From CAZYWA01 sp964650975 [NCBI: uncultured bacterium] (lineage in GTDB: Bacteria > JADJOY01): a stretch of DNA of 8,333 bases. The notes under the pieces were generated by a model. The model was given only the letters and a program-made list of their open reading frames with translations. It did no database searches and had not been told where the DNA came from. How positions within the stretch are numbered: the first letter of the stretch is position 1; every line of letters begins with the position of its first letter. Shown here piece by piece: positions 1 to 5,326 of the stretch. A program made the position numbers and the translations under genes. The stretch lies in contig CAZYWA010000355.1 of the NCBI GenBank assembly GCA_964650975.1, forward strand, positions 1-8,333, given 5' to 3'.

Positions 1-1576
1 TGTAGAGATTCGAAAGCTCATCCACCGAGTAGCCCTGCCGCGACCAGCGAACCGCGGTCAGGTCGGTGTGGTCCGCGATGCCGTAGTACTCGAACGGCAC
101 AAGCAATTGCCGCTCGAGCGCGTGCCAGAGTCTCAGCTCCGCAGCGATACGACCATCGAAGTCGGGCAGGAGCGACTTGCCATCGGATCGCTCCGGCGTC
201 GCCGTGAGCCCGACCAGGATCGCGGGCCGCAGATACCCCGCGAGGGTCTGGTAGGAATCGGCGGGGAGGTGATGGCACTCGTCGATCACCACGTGCTCGA
301 AGTGATCGGCTGCCACATGGGATTCGAGGCCGCGTGATGCGCTTTGCACGGATGCAAAGACGTGGTCCCAGTGCCGCGGCTCTCGTCCATCGACGAACAG
401 CTCACCGAAAGCCGATTCCCGCAGCACATCGCGGAACGTCGCCTGCGCCTGCTCGAGGATTTCCTTGCGATGCGCGAGAAATAGGAGGCGTGGGCGAATG
501 CCGAGCGTTGCTGCGCGGCGCTGATAGTCGAACGCGGCGATGACCGTCTTGCCGGTTCCGGTCGCCGCGACCAGCAGATTCCGCATGTGGCCGCGCAGCG
601 TTCGCTCGGCCTCGAGCTGATCGAGGATTTCCGCCTGAAACGGATAGGGATGCGGCGTGAGCAGCGAGAGGGCTGCGCCCTGGCTCGAGGCGCGCTCAGC
701 ACCGAGTGCCTCGCGCAAACGCGTGACGCATGCTTCCGAATCGGGGTCGTAGCGCTCGAACTCGTCGTCGTTCCAGAGGCTTTCGAAGGTGCCCTCGAAT
801 TTCTCGATGACGTGCGGAAGGTCGGCCGCGGAAGCCTTCACCATCCACTCGTGCCCGGCACCGAGCGCCGTGGCGGTGAGGTTCGCCGAGCCGACATATG
901 CCGTGGAGAGCCCGCTCTTGCGGCGGAAGAGCCACGCCTTCGCATGCAACCGAGTCCGCCGAACGTCGTACGAGACGCGAACCTCGACCGTGGCGAGGCG
1001 CGCCAGAGCGTCGAGGGCAGCGATTTCGGTCGTGCCCGTGAAAACCGTGGTGAGCACGCGCACGCGCGCTCCGCGGAGGACGGCGCGCTCGAGCTCCTCT
1101 CGGATCGCGCGGATGCCTCCTTTGGTGATGAACGCGGCGAGGACGTCGATGCCCTCGGCCGAGGCGATCTCACGCGACAGCTCGCCCCCGAGCGCGGGCT
1201 CGGTGCGGGCACGAGTCAGCAGCGTCGTCGAGGACAACGGAGAAGCCGGCCTCGGCAGCGCGACGGTCCGATGGATCGAGAGCAGCGTACGTGGAGGAGC
1301 CGCTACACACGCCTCGCCGACGTCCAGGCTCGGTGCAGCACGGGCGAGGATCTCGAGGACGGCGGCAACGAGGGCAAGCTGATCGCCCACGTCCTTCGTG
1401 TCCCGGAGAACCCGTTCGATCTCACCAGCGAGGTGATCCGCCAGCTTTCGCGGGAGATCGGCGGGCGAAAGCGGAGCGTGCTCTGCACGCGCAGGCGCGA
1501 GTCCGCTCAGCCGGCGTTCGAGATCGACGGTCAGGAGATGTTCGTAGATCCCCTCGGCGAGCGCCTTCTCGGTCAT
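1..1576 (-). CDS. PLD-family nuclease / SF2 DEAD-DEAH helicase fusion (N-terminal 525 residues; cut by the left window edge)
   Basis: Translating the minus strand from ATG 1574-1576 gives an uninterrupted frame to the window edge. The first residues (about 7-22, GIYEHLLTVDLERRLS) match the N-terminus of PLD-helicase fusions of the DUF3427 type as I recall them. A phospholipase D-like (HKD) nuclease domain spans roughly residues 140-260: H211-A-K213 in LHAKAWLFRRKSG, then GSANLT with G229, S230 and N232. The helicase core follows: upstream aromatic/Gln element PYPFQ (Q314), Walker A ATGTGKT (K343), LAHRKEIL (motif Ia), motif II DECH at 432-435, and motif III GLTATPERSDG (456-466). The second RecA domain and any DUF3427 C-terminus lie outside the window; such proteins usually run to about 1000 residues. 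Likely role is ATP-driven DNA remodelling coupled to phosphodiester cleavage; a defence function is inferred. No clear Shine-Dalgarno precedes 1576. An in-frame ATG at 1633 is the alternative start. It is not absent or broken: the gene simply runs off the edge. Confidence 0.93.
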   Translation of the reverse strand, partial: MTEKALAEGIYEHLLTVDLERRLSGLAPARAEHAPLSPADLPRKLADHLAGEIERVLRDTKDVGDQLALVAAVLEILARAAPSLDVGEACVAAPPRTLLSIHRTVALPRPASPLSSTTLLTRARTEPALGGELSREIASAEGIDVLAAFITKGGIRAIREELERAVLRGARVRVLTTVFTGTTEIAALDALARLATVEVRVSYDVRRTRLHAKAWLFRRKSGLSTAYVGSANLTATALGAGHEWMVKASAADLPHVIEKFEGTFESLWNDDEFERYDPDSEACVTRLREALGAERASSQGAALSLLTPHPYPFQAEILDQLEAERTLRGHMRNLLVAATGTGKTVIAAFDYQRRAATLGIRPRLLFLAHRKEILEQAQATFRDVLRESAFGELFVDGREPRHWDHVFASVQSASRGLESHVAADHFEHVVIDECHHLPADSYQTLAGYLRPAILVGLTATPERSDGKSLLPDFDGRIAAELRLWHALERQLLVPFEYYGIADHTDLTAVRWSRQGYSVDELSNLY

Positions 1577-1967
1577 CGTATCGATTGGGCCTACTCGAGC
1601 CCGCCCGAATCCGCAACTTCCATCGCAGGGCATCCTCGAGCCGGGTTCGCTGGGAGAACGCTGCGGCTCCTCGGTCGCTGTCCGCAAAAGGCACCAAAGT
1701 GTGGCACTAATCGTGGGGCGCCCGGCCCTCTCGATCGGTGCCGACCCTGAGTTCGGCAGGGGTTACCTCGGCCATATGATCGCGGCGAGGCAGGCGGATG
1801 AAGCCAGGGACCGATGATGTCATCGTGAGGAACTCGGCGATCGTCGCGCCATACCAAGCTCCGTGGTTCGACACCCAGGAGCTCCTTCACGTGGCGTCGG
1901 CGAAGATCGGGTCCGGAGCGGGCTCTCCCGAGGCCACGCGCGGATCGGGCACGTTCGTCGCGCTGGC
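1577..1967. other. Intergenic region between helicase and VIT/vWA genes
   Basis: Apart from the weak 55-codon candidate, I see nothing firm here. Long open frames cross it on both strands, but they run into the antisense of flanking genes and are rich in Arg, Pro and Ser, as expected of shadow frames. I find no convincing -35/-10 pair for the helicase. A curious short direct repetition of GTGCC flanks ACACTTTG at about 1689-1706. No U-tailed terminator hairpin is visible after the VIT/vWA stop. Confidence 0.5.
1707..1874 (-). CDS. Possible 55-residue small protein with a strong ribosome binding site
   Basis: A GTG at 1872-1874 opens a 55-codon frame ending in TAG at 1707-1709. It is preceded by a textbook AAGGAG seven bases upstream (1882-1887). 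The protein begins SNHGAWYGATIAEFLT and continues through a basic stretch (IRLPRRDH) to an acidic/basic tail. I recognise no family. It sits between the stop of the VIT/vWA gene (93 bp upstream) and the start of the helicase (130 bp downstream), all on the same strand, so it could be a third operon member. Against it: any GC-rich intergenic region contains open frames, an upstream TGA bounds the frame just before the ribosome binding site, and the reverse strand is also open here. It could equally be an eroded gene end. Support is the ribosome binding site and the aromatic-rich N-terminus only. Confidence 0.3.
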   Translation of the reverse strand: MSNHGAWYGATIAEFLTMTSSVPGFIRLPRRDHMAEVTPAELRVGTDREGRAPHD

Positions 1968-4277
1968 CTACTTCCAGAACGGGCGGCGTTTGGCCGGCCT
2001 CGTCGAGCGCGGGTCGCGCAGCTCGGCGGCATGCGTCCGCCAGCGGTCCGGAGTGCCGGCGAGCTCGGCCCGCAGGGCGTCGGCGATCCGCTCGAGCACC
2101 GCGGCCAGCTTGTCGAGGCCACCGATCGAGCGCAGGTCCTCCACCAGCTCGACGAGTCGAGCGAGCGCCAGGTCGAGCTCGCGCCGGTCGCAACGGCCGG
2201 CGGCGTGATCGATGGCGTCGGCGATCTCGCGGGCTCGGGTGAGGTACGGAGTCTCGTCGACCGGTGTGGGTGCCCCGGTAAAGACGCGTTCCCTCGCAAG
2301 CGCCGGCCGCACTTGCGTGGCGTCGAACACGAAAGTCCTGCTCAGGCGCCGAGACGGGCCGCCACCCGTAAAGGATCCAATCGACGGGGCGGCCCCAGCG
2401 GCCCTCGCCGCCCAACCGGCGGGCATCTCGACGGGTTGCACGATGGCTCGGGGGTTGCCGCCCCGGTCGATCACCCCCGCCTGGTCGATCGCGACGAAGG
2501 CGGTGAACCGCGAGAGCACTCGATGGCGGATCGACACCCTGAGGATCTCGGACTCGACCGAGTGGTCGCCGGCCGCGTAGCGGTCCTCGAGGTCGCGGAT
2601 GCGGGCGCGCGCCCACGTCGCCGCGGCTGCGGCGCCCTCACTCTCGCGAAGGGCGAGACGACGCTCCCACGGCTGCCCGCCGGGTGTGCGGCCCGTCACG
2701 ATCACCGTGCCGCGGGCACCGGCCGCGACACGCCCGGTCACGATGAGCGGCGCGCCCGCGACCAGCGCCGGAATGCGCTGTGGGGACACCTGCCCGAGTG
2801 AGAATCCATCGCCATGGATAGCCACGTCGGTGACCACGGGGGTCGCGATCCTGTGGTGCAGCTTGGACATCACGGCGTCGAGCCGGTCCTCCGACTCGAC
2901 CAGCTCGCAGGCGCCGCCCCCGGCAGCGGCGAGCCGGCGCAGGAACGCCGCGTTGACCGCCTGGTCGACGCCCAGCGTGAAGACGCGGATGGTCTTCAGC
3001 CTCCCAGTGAGCTCGCGCAGGATCTGGTCCTCGTTTCCGACCTGACCGTCGGTGATCACGATGAGCACGCGATCGCGCTCCCCGCCCGCGCCCGACAGCA
3101 TCTCGGCGGCACGACGCAACGGCTCGCGCAGCTCGGTACCGCCACGAGCCTCGACGCCGGCGAGAAACTCGATCGCGCGAAACCGGTGGCGGTCGCTTCC
3201 GGGGATGAGCCCAGCGCTCGTGGTCGGCGGGGATTCGATCGAATCGTGGAACACGAGCACGGAAAAACGGTCGCGTTCGCCGAGCGTGTCGATCATGCGC
3301 GCGCAAGCGCGCCGGGCTGCCACCATCTTCCAACCGCCCATCGAGCCCGATCGATCCAGCACGAACACGGCATCGCACGGCCGGCGGGGCGCCTCGTCCT
3401 TGGGCGGCACGAGCGTGAGGACGACGGTTCCTTCGCCGCCCTCGGCGTCGGCGACCACGATTGCGCTGGTACCGACGTCGGAATCGCCGACCGACCAGCT
3501 CAGGATGAAGTCGCGATCGAGACGCTCGCCAGGGCTGAGCGAGATCGTTCGCACGCCACCGTGCGCTTCGTCGCTGACGGCATGCAAGCTGGAGCGAACC
3601 GCGCCGATCGGTGCCCCGGCGCCGTCGACGGTCACCGTCATCGCGAGCCGCACCGGGTTCGGGAAACCGGGCAAGAGCACCGGCGGCGTGATCCGCGAGG
3701 CGTCGGGCACCGCATCGGTGTCGGCTTCGGTGCCGGCGCCGGCGCGTGGCCCTGGTAGCGCCTGGCCGGGGATGTATCGCGGTGCGACCACGAGCGGAAA
3801 GCGAAACGTGACCTCGCCGTCGTCGACCGGAAGCGGGCCCACGAGATGAAGGCGCACCACCGCAACGTCGCCGGGTGCGAGGTTGCCGATCCGCATCGTG
3901 AACACACCCGGGCGGTCTTCCTCCGTGATCGCGGCGCGGTGTCCTGCCTCGATCGCGTCCTCGTACTGCTGGCGGGCACAGGCCCGCTCCTCGATCACGC
4001 CTTCGACGACTCGGTCCGCGACCTCCATGCGGAAGCGCGTGACCGCGGCTCGGTCCGGCAGCGGGAAGATGTAGGTGGCCTCGATCGGCTCCGCGAATCG
4101 ATTCGCGAATGTCTGCGCCAGCTCGATCTCGGCCACCAGACCGACCACGTGCGCCGTCACGGTCATCGCGGTCAGCGGCAGTCGCCCGCGCGCCGTGTCG
4201 AGCGCCCCGAACCCGGCGTCACCTTCGGAACCCAGGCGAGCCAGCTCTCCATCGGTCATCGGAGTACACGTCATCAT
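1968..4277 (-). CDS. VIT domain + von Willebrand factor A domain protein, cytoplasmic (769 residues)
   Basis: The N-terminal third (about residues 25-150) is a VIT (vault/inter-alpha-trypsin) domain: LAQTFANRFAEPIEATYIFPLP, the VEGVIEERACARQQYEDAI helix, and the TMRIGNLAPGD strand are characteristic. A von Willebrand A domain follows (about 300-480) with a complete metal-ion-dependent adhesion site: DRSGSM (D308, S310, S312), T381 in GGTEL, and D410 in VITDG. Residues 586-598 (RVLSRFTAFVAID) are the family's conserved segment after the vWA domain. The C-terminal ~100 residues are helical (AREIADAIDHAAG, ALARLVELVEDL, LDKLAAVLERIADAL). There is no signal peptide, transmembrane segment or sorting motif, unlike many secreted bacterial VIT/vWA proteins, so it probably acts in the cytoplasm as a metal-dependent protein-binding scaffold; its partner is unknown. 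Start 4277 is favoured by GAGGAGG seven bases upstream and the ATGA overlap with the MerR-like gene; a second ATG follows directly. Confidence 0.93.
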   Translation of the reverse strand: MMTCTPMTDGELARLGSEGDAGFGALDTARGRLPLTAMTVTAHVVGLVAEIELAQTFANRFAEPIEATYIFPLPDRAAVTRFRMEVADRVVEGVIEERACARQQYEDAIEAGHRAAITEEDRPGVFTMRIGNLAPGDVAVVRLHLVGPLPVDDGEVTFRFPLVVAPRYIPGQALPGPRAGAGTEADTDAVPDASRITPPVLLPGFPNPVRLAMTVTVDGAGAPIGAVRSSLHAVSDEAHGGVRTISLSPGERLDRDFILSWSVGDSDVGTSAIVVADAEGGEGTVVLTLVPPKDEAPRRPCDAVFVLDRSGSMGGWKMVAARRACARMIDTLGERDRFSVLVFHDSIESPPTTSAGLIPGSDRHRFRAIEFLAGVEARGGTELREPLRRAAEMLSGAGGERDRVLIVITDGQVGNEDQILRELTGRLKTIRVFTLGVDQAVNAAFLRRLAAAGGGACELVESEDRLDAVMSKLHHRIATPVVTDVAIHGDGFSLGQVSPQRIPALVAGAPLIVTGRVAAGARGTVIVTGRTPGGQPWERRLALRESEGAAAAATWARARIRDLEDRYAAGDHSVESEILRVSIRHRVLSRFTAFVAIDQAGVIDRGGNPRAIVQPVEMPAGWAARAAGAAPSIGSFTGGGPSRRLSRTFVFDATQVRPALARERVFTGAPTPVDETPYLTRAREIADAIDHAAGRCDRRELDLALARLVELVEDLRSIGGLDKLAAVLERIADALRAELAGTPDRWRTHAAELRDPRSTRPAKRRPFWK

Positions 4278-4858
4278 CGGTGATCCTCCTCGGTCGCTCG
4301 CATCAGCCCGCGCCGCGCGAGCTCGGTGAGCAGCGGAGCGGCCGCGTTGCGCAACGCATCGAGATCGGCGTCGGTGACCGCGCGTGCGGGGGTAAAGGTG
4401 ATCGTCGCGCCGCGGGAGAGCGGCAGCGCCATGGCAGGCAACGAGTACGGAGCCGGCGCCGCGGGCGCCGCGACCGCCGGTGGTGTCCGCCAGAAGCGGG
4501 TGGTGGACTCGCGCCTGCGCGTTCGCGAAGGCAGTCCGACGCCCGACACGCGCGATAGCGTCTCGTCATCGAGCGTCGGCAGGAGGCGCTGGATCTCGGC
4601 GAGCGATTTTCCGACCGCCTGCATCCGCTTGATCGCGACGAGCTGAGCGAGATGGCGGGGGGCGTAGAGCGCAGTCCGGCCGCGCATCGCCGCCGGCCGG
4701 TCCAGCAGGCCGAGCGTCGTGTAGTAACGGATGGCGCGCTCGTCCGGGACCGCGCGCACTTGCCCGTTCTCGGGGGCGGCGTAATTGCGCGCGAGCAGCG
4801 CCTCCACCTCGGCGGTGAGCTGGCGCAACGTCCATCGCGCCTCGGGAGCGTTGCTCAT
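4274..4858 (-). CDS. MerR-like transcriptional regulator with extended wing region (194 residues)
   Basis: Residues 36-93 contain the MerR-type DNA-binding signature: ERAIRYYTTLGLLDRP, then RGRTALYAPRHLAQLVAIKRMQAVGKSLAEIQRLL, matching the canonical RYYE.LGLL...GYR.Y....L..L..I..L...G.sL.eI. The segment before it is longer than in classical MerR proteins (TLRQLTAEVEALLARNYAAPENGQV), inserting a helix where GVS normally leads into the recognition helix. The C-terminal part has a disordered Ala/Pro linker (about 125-142) and a small predicted domain (148-186, ATITFTPARAVTDADLDALRNAAAPLLTEL) that may sense a ligand or bind the VIT/vWA protein; no metal-binding Cys residues are present, arguing against a metal sensor. 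The stop codon overlaps the VIT/vWA start (ATGA). A perfect palindrome sits 15 bp upstream of the ATG, so autoregulation is likely. AGGA four bases before ATG 4858 serves as a short-spaced ribosome binding site. Confidence 0.88.
   Translation of the reverse strand: MSNAPEARWTLRQLTAEVEALLARNYAAPENGQVRAVPDERAIRYYTTLGLLDRPAAMRGRTALYAPRHLAQLVAIKRMQAVGKSLAEIQRLLPTLDDETLSRVSGVGLPSRTRRRESTTRFWRTPPAVAAPAAPAPYSLPAMALPLSRGATITFTPARAVTDADLDALRNAAAPLLTELARRGLMRATEEDHR
4285..4291 (-). promoter_or_regulatory. Shine-Dalgarno deciding the VIT/vWA start
   Basis: GAGGAGG on the minus strand lies inside the last codons of the MerR-like gene, seven bases before the first ATG (4275-4277). It fixes the VIT/vWA start at 4277 and indicates translational coupling within the operon. 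Confidence 0.7.
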
Positions 4859-4865
4859 GCTTTCC

Positions 4866-4899
4866 TATTTATCACTGATATATATCAGTGTCCAACATC
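4866..4899 (-). promoter_or_regulatory. Probable promoter of the MerR-VIT/vWA operon with an 18-bp palindromic operator
   Basis: Bases 4873-4890 read CACTGATATATATCAGTG, a perfect 18-bp palindrome in an AT-rich island unlike the surrounding GC-rich DNA. On the minus strand it is framed by TTGGAC (4894-4899, -35-like) and GATAAA or TAAATA (4866-4873, -10-like), putting the dyad in the spacer as in classical MerR promoters; spacing is 16-18 bp depending on the hexamer chosen. Half-sites TATCAnTG recur: 4870-4880 is itself an 11-bp palindrome (TATCACTGATA). Such a start point would leave almost no 5' leader. The palindrome is seen directly; the hexamers are tentative. Confidence 0.65.
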
Positions 4900-4948
4900 G
4901 ATCACGCCGCCAGGGAATCCGTCGCGCCTGAAACGGTAGGGCGAGATC

Positions 4949-4994
4949 GGTCGAACCCCTCAACAAGTCCTCTGTTCAGGGGCCGAATTCGACC
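4949..4994. repeat. 46-bp interrupted inverted repeat next to a tRNA remnant
   Basis: Outer arms GGTCGAA (4949-4955) and TTCGACC (4988-4994) are perfectly complementary. Inner arms CCCCT-C-AACA (4956-4965) and TGTT-C-AGGGG (4973-4982) pair except for one C/C mismatch. A 7-base loop (4966-4972) and a 5-base bulge (4983-4987) complete a 16-bp hairpin. It ends 17 bp from the CCA end of the tRNA-like sequence. There is no T-run, so it is not a classical intrinsic terminator; a recombinase-binding or processing site is possible but unproved. Confidence 0.6.
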
Positions 4995-5011
4995 ACCGAC
5001 GAGCAGAGTCC

Positions 5012-5077
5012 TGGTGAGCCCGGCGCGACTCGAACGCGCGACCAACGGATCAAAAGTCCGTTGCTCTGCAACTGAGA
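5012..5077 (-). pseudogene. Truncated tRNA gene (D-loop to 3' CCA), probable pseudogene or att-site remnant
   Basis: On the minus strand, CTCAGTTGCAGAGC (5063-5076) resembles a D arm. The anticodon stem is ACGGA/TCCGT (5057-5061 and 5045-5049) around loop CTTTTGA, followed by variable TGGTC. The T arm is GCGCG-TTCGAGT-CGCGC (5023-5039) with a perfect 5-bp stem. The 3' acceptor strand CGGGCTC, discriminator A and encoded CCA (5012-5014) follow. The 5' acceptor strand, which should read GAGCCCG, is missing: bases 5080-5086 give essentially no pairing. The D loop is also one base short, with a single G where G18-G19 is expected, and the first D-stem pair is mismatched. Canonical numbering gives anticodon TTT (Lys), but G37 is atypical; a one-base offset would read TTG (Gln), so identity is left open. 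Retention of the 3' end with CCA is what integrative elements leave at tRNA attachment sites. Confidence 0.75.
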
Positions 5078-5114
5078 AGGTGTGGACAAAATCGAATCCT
5101 TGTCTGAAGTGCTT

Positions 5115-5144
5115 CCTCCAAACCGAGCTCGTGCCGTTTGGAGG
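5115..5144. repeat. 9-bp inverted repeat (hairpin) abutting the REP-like pair
   Basis: CCTCCAAAC (5115-5123) and GTTTGGAGG (5136-5144) are perfectly complementary across a 12-base loop that contains the palindrome CGAGCTCG. The 3' arm touches the first REP-like stem, so three hairpins lie in series downstream of the XRE-fusion gene. Confidence 0.6.
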
Positions 5145-5217
5145 GACGCGGTCCCTCGCGTCCGGGGCGTCTCAACCAAGATGGACGCCTGCGGCTGCGA
5201 GGGACCGCAGCCCTCCA
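5140..5217. repeat. Pair of oppositely oriented REP-like hairpins (BIME-like)
   Basis: Copy A (5144-5163, plus) folds as GGACGCG-loop GTCCCT-CGCGTCC. Copy B (5193-5212), read on the minus strand, folds as GGCTGCG-loop GTCCCT-CGCAGCC. Flanks also match: GGAGGG on one side and CCG...GGCGTC on the other, so about 33 bp are shared in inverted orientation (5140-5172 versus 5183-5217) around a short linker. The differences, AC/GT in A and CT/AG in B, fall at paired stem positions and preserve 7-bp stems. This is the pattern of repetitive extragenic palindromes mobilised by REP-associated tyrosine transposases; no such transposase is visible here. Location 110-190 bp past the XRE-fusion stop also fits REP elements, which can stabilise or end transcripts. 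Confidence 0.7.
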
Positions 5218-5326
5218 CGACCAGGGACAGACGCTCGAGCGGTTTCCCGCCACGTATGCAGCTGATCCAAGCGGCTGAATTTCTTTCGTCTACACCCTCT
5301 TAGCTGTAAGCGCTCCCCAGGTCCCA

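Larger units (their letters stand above)
4900..5326. other. Protein-free intergenic block with structured DNA
   Basis: No coding frame in this stretch shows a recognisable domain or credible ribosome binding site; frames of 60-125 codons crossing it pass straight through the tRNA remnant and the hairpins. Its contents are the 46-bp inverted repeat, the tRNA 3' fragment, the 9-bp hairpin and the REP-like pair. The last 110 bp before the XRE-fusion stop show nothing further. Confidence 0.6.

Noticed and set aside
1681-1720. Sigma-54 promoter suggested by TGGCAC near 1702-1707
   Set aside because: The required GC at the correct -12 spacing is absent on both strands.
587-1750. Long plus-strand frame of 387 codons
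   Set aside because: It is antisense to the nuclease-helicase gene, whose minus-strand translation shows HKD motif, Walker A and DECH in one uninterrupted frame; the plus frame has no recognisable domain.
1798-2208. Plus-strand frame beginning in the 1577-1967 gap
   Set aside because: The first 60 codons look fairly protein-like but the rest is a Ser/Arg-rich antisense shadow of the VIT/vWA gene and no family is recognisable; there is no ribosome binding site of note.
1591-2616. Minus-strand frame of 341 codons overlapping the VIT/vWA C-terminus
   Set aside because: Arg/Pro/Gly-rich translation in a shifted frame of the VIT/vWA gene; shadow.
5012-5086. Functional full-length tRNA-Lys or tRNA-Gln
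   Set aside because: The 5' acceptor strand does not pair with CGGGCTC, the D loop lacks a G and the D stem has a mismatch, so only a remnant is supported and its identity is uncertain.
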